NCBI GenBank assembly: GCA_051004015.1 | Contig: JBPCKT010000157.1 | Span: 62,001-126,000, forward strand | DNA from: SXOA01 sp051004015 | Lineage (GTDB): Bacteria > Planctomycetota > Planctomycetia > Pirellulales > Pirellulaceae | Direction: 5' to 3' | DNA length: 64,000 bases | Part shown: positions 25,107-32,927 of the stretch, piece after piece | Layout of the letters: every line of letters begins with the position of its first letter | Position numbering within the stretch: the stretch's first letter is position 1 | Made by a program: the position numbers and the translations under genes | The notes under the pieces: model-generated | Databases searched by the model: none | What the model saw: only the letters and a program-made list of their open reading frames with translations | Told to the model about the DNA's origin: nothing

Positions 25107-26294
25107 ATGAAAATCCTCGTTGCCAACCTCGGCTCGACCAGCTTCAAGTATCGCCTGTTCGATATGAACGGCGAGCGGCAGCTTGCGCGCGGAGGGGTGG
25201 AACGGATTGGCTCGCCGGAAAGCCCCTGCTTCGTCGAAATCGGCGGCCAGCGGCAAGAGCTGAAGACGCCTGTGCCCGACCACGCGGCAGCGGTTCGCAA
25301 ATGCCTGGAGCAATTGACCGACCCCAAGACCGGCTGCTTGAAGGATGCGGCGGAGGTCTCGGCCATCGGCTTCAAGGCAGTGCATGGCGGCAGCATCAGT
25401 GGCGTGCAGCGGGTGACACCGGAAGTGCTCACCGCGATGGAAGCCATGAACCAGGTCGCTCCCGCTCACAATCCGCCCTATATCAAGGCCATGCGGCTCC
25501 TGGCGGAGAAGCTTCCTGAGATTCCGCTGGTGGCGGCGTTCGAGACCGGATTTCACTCCACCGTCGAAGACCGGCTGAGGTTTTACCCCGCGCCGTATGA
25601 CTGGGGCGAAAAGCTCCACATCAAGCGGTGGGGATTCCACGGAGCCAGCCATCGCTTCATCGCCACGCGGACGGCGGAACTGCTCGGCAGGAACGACCTG
25701 CGGATCATTTCCTGTCACCTTGGTGGCAGCAACAGCCTCTGTGCAATTCGCGGCGGGAAAAGCGTGGCGACTTCGATGGGGATGAGCCCGCAATCGGGTC
25801 TGCCGCACAACAACCGCGTCGGTGACTTCGATCCGTTCGCCTTGCCGCTGATTATGAAGGCGGAAGGGAAAACGCTGGACGAAGTGCTGCACACCCTGGC
25901 GGAAAAGAGCGGCCTCCTCGGCCTCTCCGGCGTCAGTGGCGACATCCGCGACCTGGAAGAAGCGGCTGCGAAGGGAAGCACGCGGGCCAGGCTGGCCCTG
26001 GACGTGTTCACCAGTGAAATTCGCCGACATCTCGGCGGAATGTTAGTGGAGCTCGGCGGAGCCGATGTGATCGTCTTCACCGGCGGCATTGGCGAGAACG
26101 GCACGCAAATCCGTTCCGCGGTCTGCGCCAACTTGCAGGAACTGGGCATTGTCCTGGACGACAAGGCGAACGCTTCCGCCAAAGGCGAAGGCAAAATCTC
26201 CGCCAAGGACAGCCGCACGCAGATTTGGATTATCCCGACGAACGAAGAATTGATCGTCGCCCGCCAAAGCAAAGCTCTCCTGGAGGGGAAATAG
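25107..26294 (+). CDS. ackA: Acetate/acyl kinase of the BMC locus
   Basis: 395 aa. Transfers phosphate from an acyl-phosphate to ADP. Motifs: NLGSTSFKYRLFDM (5-20), GFHGASHRFI (near 175-184), SCHLGGSNSLCAI, SGVSGDIRDLEEAA, and FTGGIGENGTQIR (near 325). The E. coli enzyme is about 400 aa. With PduL it would convert lactyl- or acetyl-CoA to acid plus ATP, giving the pathway its energy yield. No encapsulation-like helix is evident, so it may act outside the shell. It ends immediately before the next start codon (26295). Confidence 0.95.
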   Translation: MKILVANLGSTSFKYRLFDMNGERQLARGGVERIGSPESPCFVEIGGQRQELKTPVPDHAAAVRKCLEQLTDPKTGCLKDAAEVSAIGFKAVHGGSISGVQRVTPEVLTAMEAMNQVAPAHNPPYIKAMRLLAEKLPEIPLVAAFETGFHSTVEDRLRFYPAPYDWGEKLHIKRWGFHGASHRFIATRTAELLGRNDLRIISCHLGGSNSLCAIRGGKSVATSMGMSPQSGLPHNNRVGDFDPFALPLIMKAEGKTLDEVLHTLAEKSGLLGLSGVSGDIRDLEEAAAKGSTRARLALDVFTSEIRRHLGGMLVELGGADVIVFTGGIGENGTQIRSAVCANLQELGIVLDDKANASAKGEGKISAKDSRTQIWIIPTNEELIVARQSKALLEGK

Positions 26295-26609
26295 ATGTTC
26301 GTCGCCAAAGTCACCGGCTCGCTGATTTCGACGCAGAAGGTCGCCACCATGAAGGGCTTCAAGCTGCTTGTCGTCGAGCCCTACCGCGTGGAGCCGAATA
26401 AGCGCGAAAGCCTGGTCACCACCGGCCGGACCTTTGTTGCGGTCGACACGCTGGGTGCCGGCATCGGGGACTACGTCCTGCTGACGCAAGGCTCCAGCGC
26501 CCGCCTGACTCCCGAAACCAAGAACATGCCCATCGACGCCGTCGTTGTCGGCATTGTCGATTCTGTCCACGTGGACCAGGCCGAAGTTTACAGTCGGAAC
26601 GAAAAATAA
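26295..26609 (+). CDS. BMC-P shell protein 1 (EutN/CcmL pentamer)
   Basis: 104 aa. The EutN/CcmL family forms pentamers capping shell vertices. Evidence: VAKVTGSLISTQKVATMKGFKLLVVEP opening, FVAVDTLGAGIGDYVLLTQGSSAR (the conserved G-A-G-x-G-D/E-x-V turn), and IDAVVVGIVDSV at the end. The start directly abuts the ackA stop codon, so translation is probably coupled. Confidence 0.95.
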   Translation: MFVAKVTGSLISTQKVATMKGFKLLVVEPYRVEPNKRESLVTTGRTFVAVDTLGAGIGDYVLLTQGSSARLTPETKNMPIDAVVVGIVDSVHVDQAEVYSRNEK

Positions 26610-26625
26610 GAACCAAGAGTCCGAT

Positions 26626-28065
26626 ATGCAAATCAACGAATCCCTCATCCGCAGCGTGGTTGCCCAAGTCCTGGCCGAAGTCGGCCGCGGGGCGAATGTT
26701 GCACCGAAATCGTCCGCCGGCCGCCACGGCATCTTCCATGACGTGAACGAAGCGGTCACTGCGGCCCGGCATGCCTTCGAGCAGCTCAGCGAGCAGGGGC
26801 TGGAGCAGCGCAAGAAAATCATCGGCCATATTCGCCGCATTTCCATCGACAACTGCGTCGAGCTCGGCACGATGGAGATGAACGAGACGAAAATCGGCCG
26901 GCTGGAGCACAAGATTGAGAAGCTCAAGACGCTCGGCGAAAAGACTCCCGGCGTGGAGTTCATGCGGAGCGAGGTTTTCAGCGGCGACCACGGCCTGGCG
27001 GTCATTGAGCACGCCCCTTTCGGCGTGATTGGCGTCATCACCCCCGTCACCCACTCGCTTCCCACCATCACCGGCAACGCCGTCAGCATGATCGCCAGCG
27101 GTAATACGTTAGTGGTCAACCCGCATCCCAGCGGCAAGAAGGTGGCGGCTGAAGGGGTCCGCCGCTTCAACCAGGCCATTTTCAACGATGTCGGCATCGA
27201 CAACCTGATCTGCCTGATCGCCGAACCGACGCTCGAATCGGCCAATGCCCTGTTCGCTCACCGCGGCGTCAACCTGATCTGCGTCACTGGCGGTCCCGCG
27301 GTCGCCCGGGCGGCTCTCAACAGCGGCAAACGGGCGGTCGTCGCTGGTCCCGGCAATCCGCCGGTCGTCGTCGATGAGACGGCCGATCTCGACCGTGCCG
27401 CCCGCTGTATCATCCAGGGGGGAGCCTACGACAACAACTTACTTTGCATCGCGGAGAAACAAGTCTTCGTCGTCGACTCCGTCTTCGACAAGATGCTCGC
27501 AGCCATGGAGCGGGCCGGCGCTGTGCGATTGAATGCCCGTGAAGTGGATGACCTGACCAAGGTGGCCATCATCAAGGTCGGCGAAGGGGACCACAAGCAC
27601 GACGCTCCGAGCAAAGAATTCCTTGGCCAGAACGCCGCGGTGCTGGCTCGCGGAGCGGGCAAGAGCGTCCCCGACAAAACCGAGCTGCTGTTCGGCGAGA
27701 CCGACTACCAGAACCCGTTCGTCCCGGTCGAGCAGATGATGCCGTTCATTCCCTTCGTTCGCGTCCGCGACGTGGACGAAGCGATTGCCAAGGCCAAAGA
27801 GTCCGAGCACGGCTTCCGGCACACGAGCATGATTCACAGCCAGAACGTCCACAACATGACCAAGATGGGCCGGATCATGGACACGACCTTGTTCGTGAAA
27901 AACGGCCCCTGTATGGCGTCGCTGGGCCTGGGCGGCGAAGGATATCTGTCGTTCTCCATCGCGGGACCGACGGGCGAAGGAGTGACGACGCCGCTGACGT
28001 TTACGCGTGAACGACGCTGCTCGCTGATCGATGATTTGTGGGTTTTGGGGAAATCGTCGGTCTAG
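26626..28065 (+). CDS. CoA-acylating aldehyde dehydrogenase (PduP/EutE-like), BMC cargo
   Basis: 479 aa from the ATG at 26626. Oxidises an aldehyde to acyl-CoA with NAD+. Residues 1-20 (MQINESLIRSVVAQVLAEVG) form the amphipathic encapsulation helix typical of PduP-like enzymes, then a linker. Catalytic Cys274 lies in YDNNLLCIAEKQ; GVIGVITPVTHSLPTI and ANALFAHRGVNLICVTGG match the cofactor region. The likely substrate is lactaldehyde, judged from the class II aldolase in the locus. The longer ORF start at 26545 overlaps BMC-P 1 and is rejected. Confidence 0.95.
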   Translation: MQINESLIRSVVAQVLAEVGRGANVAPKSSAGRHGIFHDVNEAVTAARHAFEQLSEQGLEQRKKIIGHIRRISIDNCVELGTMEMNETKIGRLEHKIEKLKTLGEKTPGVEFMRSEVFSGDHGLAVIEHAPFGVIGVITPVTHSLPTITGNAVSMIASGNTLVVNPHPSGKKVAAEGVRRFNQAIFNDVGIDNLICLIAEPTLESANALFAHRGVNLICVTGGPAVARAALNSGKRAVVAGPGNPPVVVDETADLDRAARCIIQGGAYDNNLLCIAEKQVFVVDSVFDKMLAAMERAGAVRLNAREVDDLTKVAIIKVGEGDHKHDAPSKEFLGQNAAVLARGAGKSVPDKTELLFGETDYQNPFVPVEQMMPFIPFVRVRDVDEAIAKAKESEHGFRHTSMIHSQNVHNMTKMGRIMDTTLFVKNGPCMASLGLGGEGYLSFSIAGPTGEGVTTPLTFTRERRCSLIDDLWVLGKSSV

Positions 28066-28074
28066 GACAAAACA

Positions 28075-28335
28075 ATGCAAGTTGGCCTGGTGGTGGGAAC
28101 CGCAACCTCGACCGTGAAGCACGCCACGATGAACGGCCAAAAGCTGCTCATTGTGCAGCCGCTGATGGCCGACGGCAAAACGCCCGACGCCGACCCGCAG
28201 ATTGCGGTGGACGCGGTCGGGGCCGGAATCGGCGAACGCGTGATGATCAGCAGCGACGGCAAGTACATGCGAGAGATTTTGAAAACCGACGCGACACCCG
28301 TGCGGTGGAGCGTGATTGGGATTTGTGATGAGTGA
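28075..28335 (+). CDS. BMC-P shell protein 2 (EutN/CcmL pentamer)
   Basis: 86 aa. MQVGLVVGTATSTVKHATMNGQKLLIVQPL opening, then AVDAVGAGIGERVMISSDGKYMREIL and a final WSVIGICDE, the compact EutN/CcmL fold. It starts 9 bp after the dehydrogenase stop and overlaps the next gene by 8 bp. Confidence 0.94.
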   Translation: MQVGLVVGTATSTVKHATMNGQKLLIVQPLMADGKTPDADPQIAVDAVGAGIGERVMISSDGKYMREILKTDATPVRWSVIGICDE

Positions 28336-28573
28336 CATCGACGTCGAATACATCATCCGCGAAGTCATCCGCCGCCTCACCGCGATGGGGAATGAACCTT
28401 CGCAGAATGATGGCAGTACGGTGAAACTCACGGAGCGACTGGTGACGATGGCGACGCTCGAAGGCCGGCTGGCAAACGTCAAGCGGCTGATTGTGGGGAA
28501 GAAGTCCCTGGTCACGCCGCTGGTCAAGGATGAGCTAAGGAGTCGCAAGATAACCCTGGAATATGCGGATTAG
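28328..28573 (+). CDS. Unknown 81-aa protein of the BMC locus with encapsulation-peptide-like helix
   Basis: From the ATG at 28328, overlapping the BMC-P 2 stop; the upstream in-frame start at 28316 lies inside BMC-P 2. Residues 1-20 (MSDIDVEYIIREVIRRLTAM) form an amphipathic helix like the encapsulation peptides of PduL and the aldehyde dehydrogenase. A disordered linker (GNEPSQNDGSTVKL) follows. The rest (LVTMATLEGRLANVKRLIVGKKSLVTPLVKDELRSRKITLEY) ends with a 'K-x-L-V-T-P-x-x-x-D-x-L-x-x-x-x-I' pattern reminiscent of a short motif near the start of EutQ/EutT-type proteins, with no catalytic domain after it. Wedged between two BMC-P genes, it could be a cargo adaptor; this is inference. Confidence 0.8.
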   Translation: MSDIDVEYIIREVIRRLTAMGNEPSQNDGSTVKLTERLVTMATLEGRLANVKRLIVGKKSLVTPLVKDELRSRKITLEYAD

Positions 28574-28590
28574 TAGAACGATTTGAAACC

Positions 28591-28869
28591 ATGCGTATCG
28601 CCAAAGTCATCGGCAACGTCACCCTCAACCGCTGTCTCGAGTCCTTCCAGGGCGCGAGCCTGCGGCTGGTGGTGCCGTTGTCACTGGCGGAGCTACAAGG
28701 CGATGAGCCGCAGGCGGACGAAATGGTGGTCTGGGATGACAACGGTGCCGGGGTCGGCAGCCTCGTCGCCATGAGCGAGGGAGGCGAAGCCTCCCAGCCG
28801 TTCCGCCCCGCGGAAAAGCCGGTCGATGCCTATGCGTCGGCCATTTTGGATGAAATCAATCTCAAGTAG
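28591..28869 (+). CDS. BMC-P shell protein 3 (EutN/CcmL pentamer)
   Basis: 92 aa. RIAKVIGNVTLNRCLESFQGASLRLVVPL is the variant opening, VVWDDNGAGVGSLVAMSEGGEA holds the conserved G-A-G-x-G turn, and VDAYASAILDEINL ends the domain. It is the most divergent of the three BMC-P proteins. It lies 17 bp after the 81-aa gene and 6 bp before the aldolase. Confidence 0.9.
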   Translation: MRIAKVIGNVTLNRCLESFQGASLRLVVPLSLAELQGDEPQADEMVVWDDNGAGVGSLVAMSEGGEASQPFRPAEKPVDAYASAILDEINLK

Positions 28870-28875
28870 CGAATC

Positions 28876-29751
28876 ATGCTCAATACCCACAAAATCAAGC
28901 AGGACATGTGCGAAATCGGCCGGCGGATCTACGCCAAGGGCTTCGCGGCTGCAAATGACGGGAATATCACCGTCCGCATCGGTGAGAACGAAGTCCTCTG
29001 CACGCCGACGATGCAGTGCAAAGGCTTCCTCAAGCCGGAGGACATCTCCACGGTCGACATGACCGGCAAGCAAATCGCCGGCGCGAAAAAACGATCCAGC
29101 GAGGCCCTGCTGCACCTGGAAATCTACAAGCAGCGGGCGGATGTGAAGAGCGTGGTCCATTGCCATCCGCCGCACGCCTGTGCCTTCGCGATTGCCCGCG
29201 AGCCAATCCCGCAGTGCGTGCTCCCCGAGGTTGAAGTGTTCCTCGGCGACGTGCCGATTACGAAGTACGAAACGCCAGGGGGACAGGCCTTCGCCGACAC
29301 CGTGCTCCCCTTCGTGCAGAAGACGAACGTCATCATCCTCGCCAACCACGGCACCGTCAGCTACGGCGAGAACGTGGAGCGGGCCTACTGGTGGACCGAA
29401 ATCCTGGACGCCTACTGCCGCATGTTGATGCTGGCCAAAGGTCTGGGCCGGGTGAACTATTTTGACGAGGGGAAAGAGCGGGAGCTGCTCGATCTCAAAC
29501 AGAAGTGGGGCTGGTCCGACCCGCGAAATACCGACGAATACAAAAACTGCGACGTCTGCGCCAACGACATCTTCCGCGACAGTTGGAAAGCGGCCGGCAT
29601 CGAGCGAAAGGCCTTTGAGGCCCCGCCGCCGATGGGGCCGAATGCCAGGCGTGTGATTTCCACGAACGGCTCGGGTGGCTCCGTCGATCAAGAGGCACTC
29701 GTGCAGATGATTACCCAGCGGGTGATGGAAGAGCTGGCAAAATCAAAGTGA
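28876..29751 (+). CDS. Class II aldolase (fuculose/rhamnulose-1-phosphate type), BMC cargo
   Basis: 291 aa. Zinc-dependent cleavage of a deoxyketose 1-phosphate to DHAP and lactaldehyde is the expected reaction. Motifs: GFAAANDGNITVRIGENEVLCTP, the zinc ligands HCHPPHA (near 95-101) and a later His in LANHGTVSYGEN (near 157), and PGGQAFADTVLPF. The C-terminal 25 residues after a Gly/Ser linker (VDQEALVQMITQRVMEELAKSK) form an amphipathic helix, an encapsulation peptide placed at the C-terminus. This identifies the locus as a deoxysugar (fucose/rhamnose) microcompartment. Confidence 0.93.
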   Translation: MLNTHKIKQDMCEIGRRIYAKGFAAANDGNITVRIGENEVLCTPTMQCKGFLKPEDISTVDMTGKQIAGAKKRSSEALLHLEIYKQRADVKSVVHCHPPHACAFAIAREPIPQCVLPEVEVFLGDVPITKYETPGGQAFADTVLPFVQKTNVIILANHGTVSYGENVERAYWWTEILDAYCRMLMLAKGLGRVNYFDEGKERELLDLKQKWGWSDPRNTDEYKNCDVCANDIFRDSWKAAGIERKAFEAPPPMGPNARRVISTNGSGGSVDQEALVQMITQRVMEELAKSK

Positions 29752-29752
29752 T

Positions 29753-29781
29753 GTACTGAGTACTGAGTACTCAGTACTAAG
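29753..29781. repeat. Palindromic tandem repeat (gtactgagtactgagtactcagtac)
   Basis: Tandem agtactg words followed by their complement, immediately after the aldolase stop. A CT-rich stretch (ctgacctctgacctctaacctc) follows up to the next start. The same agtact words recur at 50355-50382. Confidence 0.75.
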
Positions 29782-29855
29782 ACTGCCTCTTCCTGCCTAC
29801 CGCCTACTGCATACCATCTCCTGACCTCTGACCTCTAACCTCCGCCCTCTTCTCC

Positions 29856-30803
29856 ATGAAAGTCTCCATCATCGGCGGTGCTGGCCTGGTCGGTTCCTCC
29901 GCGGCGTTCGCGCTGCAGTGCGGCGGCATCGTCAGCGAAATCGCCCTGCTTGACCTGAACCTGGATTTGGCCGGCGGTCACGCTTTGGATTTGCTCCACG
30001 GCACCCCGAGCGTGGCTGATCAGGTGATCGTCGCCGGCGGGTACGAGCATGTGCCGTCGTCGGACGTGATCTGCATCACGGCCGGCCTGCGCCGTAAGCC
30101 GGATGAAAGCCGGCTGGATTTGATCAACCGGAACACGGACCTGTTTTTGGGAATTCTGGCGGACGTGGCGAAGGCGGGGATGAAGAAGGACGCCATTGTC
30201 TTCGTCGTCAGCAACCCGGTGGATATTCTCACCTACGTCGCCGCCGACCGGCTGAACCTGCCGGAGTCGCAGGTCATTGGCCTGGGGACGCAACTCGACA
30301 CCATCCGCTTCCGCAGCCTCATCGCCCAGCACCTGAAGGCCCCGCCTACCCAGATCAACGCCCTGATTCTCGGCGAACACGGCGACAGCATGGTTCCCAT
30401 CTGGTCCAGCGTCGCCGTCGCCGGCCTGCCGCTCGACAAATTCCCCGGCTGGAACGTCCGCGTTGCCGATGAGCTCTTCACCCGCACCAAGGGGAGCGGA
30501 GCCGAAGTCATCAAGAAAAAGACCGGGGCCGGTTTCGCGGTTGGCATCGCCATCCGAGACGTGATTCACTCCATCGCCCTCGACCAGCGCCGCATCCTCC
30601 CTGTTTCCACTGTGCAGAACGGTTGCTACGACATCCGGGACGTGGCCCTCAGCGTCCCCACCGTCATCGGCCGCGCCGGCTGCGTGGCCCGGCATCAAAT
30701 CGACCTCTGGCCGAAGGAAGTACAGGGCCTTCGGAAGAGCGGCCTCGTCCTGCGGCAGACGCTGGAGACGGTGCTGGGGCGAATCGGGCGGACGAAGAAG
30801 TAA
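29856..30803 (+). CDS. Malate/lactate dehydrogenase family enzyme, probable NAD recycler of the BMC locus
   Basis: 315 aa. An N-terminal Rossmann motif VSIIGGAGLVGSSAAFAL and catalytic His175 (LGEHGDSM), Asp148 and Arg151 (GTQLDTIRFR) establish the family. The specificity loop reads GLRRKPDESR, with Arg80 at the position where MDH has Arg and LDH has Gln, favouring malate. It is the last BMC-locus gene, 104 bp after the aldolase. Regenerating NAD+ or NADH for the aldehyde dehydrogenase is inferred from context. No encapsulation helix is obvious. Confidence 0.88.
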   Translation: MKVSIIGGAGLVGSSAAFALQCGGIVSEIALLDLNLDLAGGHALDLLHGTPSVADQVIVAGGYEHVPSSDVICITAGLRRKPDESRLDLINRNTDLFLGILADVAKAGMKKDAIVFVVSNPVDILTYVAADRLNLPESQVIGLGTQLDTIRFRSLIAQHLKAPPTQINALILGEHGDSMVPIWSSVAVAGLPLDKFPGWNVRVADELFTRTKGSGAEVIKKKTGAGFAVGIAIRDVIHSIALDQRRILPVSTVQNGCYDIRDVALSVPTVIGRAGCVARHQIDLWPKEVQGLRKSGLVLRQTLETVLGRIGRTKK

Positions 30804-30815
30804 TCGCGTCGGTAA

Positions 30816-32042
30816 CTATGCTGCTCGCCGCATCTGTTCTCGCCGGGCCAGTTTCTTCAGCCGGCGGCGTTCTGACTTGGACATCTGCTCGTCCGAGTCG
30901 TAATCTTCGGATTCCTCGTCGTCGTCCTCTTCGTCATCCTTCGCCGCGGACGAAACAGCCAGCTTGCTCGCCAGCGGACCAGGCTTGGCGCCGTTCGACT
31001 GCATGGTCGGCTTGGGAGAATTGAGCGTCGCTTTGGAAATGCCGGCCTTGCCGTCCTTGAATGAGTTTGCCGCGGCGGGAGCGGCAGCCGGTTTGGCGGA
31101 CTCTTGCTTATCGGCCGACTCATCCTCGGCATCATCCGTTCGTACCACGGACAGCTTCGCCTTGCTCTTCTTTTTCTTCTTCCCGTCCTTGGCCCGCAGC
31201 CGCAGCGGCAGTTTGCCGGCGGCGTCGAGGCAGACGTGGCGGGCATAGAGGGCGAGCGTGGCAATCACCGCCACGTGGGCGACGAGCGTGATCGAGCTGA
31301 CAAAGACCGTGGAGACTAGCTGGCTGGTGATGGTCCACAGACCGAGAGCCGCCATTCCGGCCACAAGGTACAGCACCGCGGCAATCGCCAGGGAGCTAAA
31401 AGCCGACAGCGAATGCCACGTCTCAATCCCCAGCCGTACCGCGAGCGCGCCAAACACCAGCAGATAAACTCCCAGCCAGCAAAGGTCCGCAAGCTGCGGC
31501 TGGCCCGCAAGCACCGCCATTCCCGCCCCGATGGCGTGATGGATGCCGCTGGCACAGTCCAGGCTTCCCCAGAGCAGCGCCGCGGCGGTCCACATCCAGA
31601 CCCGATAGCGGCCGCTGTAGTCGTCCACCCGGTGGCAGCGGACGCTCAAAATGACGAGCGCCGCCGCGCTCCCCAGCGCCAGCAAGCAGGCTCCGTACCA
31701 CGCCCCCACGTTCCCGCGGCTGGCAAGGTCCAGGGCAGCGAAGCTTTTGGCAATCGGTTGGGCTGCATCCCCCCACCTACTTGTTTCGAGCTGGATGTAC
31801 AGGGTTTCCAGGGCCGCAACGCCGGTCAAGGCGACCAGGACAATCATGGTCACCAGGAACGGGCGGACCGGGATCAACTCGGTGATGCGGGGCTGACGGT
31901 CCTCGAGCACGGCTTCGCTGTAGGCGCGGAGCGTTTTTTTGACGCTCGTCGCGCCCTCCGAATCGATTTCGGGCTCGGACGACAACTCGTCCCGGAGGAC
32001 GCGCCGGCGGCGGTCGTCGAGCTGGCCGCGTCGAAAATCCAT
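30816..32042 (-). CDS. Multi-pass membrane protein with Lys/Glu-rich C-terminal tail
   Basis: 408 aa from the ATG at 32040-32042; the extended start at 32123 adds a Pro/Arg-rich stretch that is not conserved-looking. Five or six hydrophobic segments lie between about residues 55 and 265 (FLVTMIVLVALTGVAAL, ACLLALGSAAALVILSV, LLVFGALAVRLGI, LAIAAVLYLVAGMAAL, VFVSSITLVAHVAVIATLALYA). The C-terminal ~130 residues are charged and low-complexity (KDGKKKKKSKAK..., DDEEDDDEESEDYDSDEQ). No family recognised. It is convergent with the BMC locus, 12 bp after the dehydrogenase stop. Confidence 0.75.
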   Translation of the reverse strand: MDFRRGQLDDRRRRVLRDELSSEPEIDSEGATSVKKTLRAYSEAVLEDRQPRITELIPVRPFLVTMIVLVALTGVAALETLYIQLETSRWGDAAQPIAKSFAALDLASRGNVGAWYGACLLALGSAAALVILSVRCHRVDDYSGRYRVWMWTAAALLWGSLDCASGIHHAIGAGMAVLAGQPQLADLCWLGVYLLVFGALAVRLGIETWHSLSAFSSLAIAAVLYLVAGMAALGLWTITSQLVSTVFVSSITLVAHVAVIATLALYARHVCLDAAGKLPLRLRAKDGKKKKKSKAKLSVVRTDDAEDESADKQESAKPAAAPAAANSFKDGKAGISKATLNSPKPTMQSNGAKPGPLASKLAVSSAAKDDEEDDDEESEDYDSDEQMSKSERRRLKKLARREQMRRAA

Positions 32043-32186
32043 TTTCGCGTAGGCAGGTGAGAGGAGCCGCGGGCATGGTAGCCGCGGCTGGCGGGCAGAG
32101 GTTCCTTCCCCAAGGTTCGGCAAAGCGGGCCGCCCGGCTGCACTTTGACAGCGCGAGACGGAACGGTCGGGCGGAATGACGAAACT

Positions 32187-32256
32187 CGAATTCCGAATGG
32201 CGAATTAGAGATTCCCGACATTCATTCGCCATTCGCCATTCGAATTTCGCCATTTC
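32187..32256. repeat. Inverted tandem repeat (ttcgccattcg / cgaatggcgaa words)
   Basis: Left arm cgaattccgaatggcgaat (32187-32205), right arm attcgccattcgaatttcg (32231-32249) with an extra attcgcc copy. Same word family as 38571-38653. Between the membrane protein gene and tpx, just downstream of tpx. Confidence 0.7.
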
Positions 32257-32269
32257 CCCTACATCTTGC

Positions 32270-32788
32270 CTAAACCAATCCTTTGAGCGCCCCCATCGCC
32301 GTTTCGTAGTTCGGCTCGGTGGTGACTTCCTTCACCGTTTCCGCATGCACGACTTTGCCGTTTTTGTCGAGGATGAAAACGCCGCGGGCCAGCAGCTTGA
32401 GCTCTTCAATCAGCATCCCCCAGTTTTTGCCGAAATTGCGGTCCATGTAGTCGCTGCCGACCTTCATGTTCTTGATCGATTCCGCCCCGCAGAAACGGTT
32501 CATGGCGAACGGCAGGTCCAGGCTGATAGTGACGGCATTGACCTTGTCCCCCAGGGCCGCAAGCTGGTCGTTGAACTTCTTGGTCTGGGTGGCGCAGACG
32601 CCCGTATCGAGCGACGGGACCACGCTCAAGATCGTCGGCTTTCCCTTGAGGTCTGCGGGGGAAATGGTCTTGAGCCCCCCTTCAAAGTAATGAATCTTGA
32701 AATCCGGCGCGGCCTGGCCGACTTTCACCTCCTCGCCGGCCAGAGTCATCGGGGTGCCTTTGAACGTGACAGCATTTGCGCGGGGCAT
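32270..32788 (-). CDS. tpx: Thiol peroxidase (atypical 2-Cys peroxiredoxin)
   Basis: 172 aa, as in E. coli Tpx. Reduces peroxides in the cytoplasm with thioredoxin. The peroxidatic Cys65 lies in VVPSLDTGVCATQTKKFN and the resolving Cys100 in NRFCGAES, the expected 35-residue spacing of Tpx. VKVGQAAPDF opens the fold. An aggagc Shine-Dalgarno sequence precedes the ATG. It stands alone between repeats. Confidence 0.96.
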   Translation of the reverse strand: MPRANAVTFKGTPMTLAGEEVKVGQAAPDFKIHYFEGGLKTISPADLKGKPTILSVVPSLDTGVCATQTKKFNDQLAALGDKVNAVTISLDLPFAMNRFCGAESIKNMKVGSDYMDRNFGKNWGMLIEELKLLARGVFILDKNGKVVHAETVKEVTTEPNYETAMGALKGLV

Positions 32789-32927
32789 GAGAAGCTCCTT
32801 AGGTTTTGGGCGTGCAGCGGATAATCAAGTCTCAATATTGTGCTCTCTGCCGGAGGGCACAAGGGGAGGAAAGTCTCCGAACTCTCCGGTCACTTGCCGC
32901 AAGGCCGTGGAGCGCAAGGAGCACGTG

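Noticed and set aside
25086..28548. Long minus-strand ORFs across the BMC enzyme genes
   Set aside because: All are antisense to strongly matching AckA, BMC-P and aldehyde dehydrogenase sequences.
28328..28573. Annotating the 81-aa BMC protein as a cobalamin adenosyltransferase because of its GKKSLVTP motif
   Set aside because: Only the short motif is present; the catalytic domain is entirely absent, so the name would mislead.
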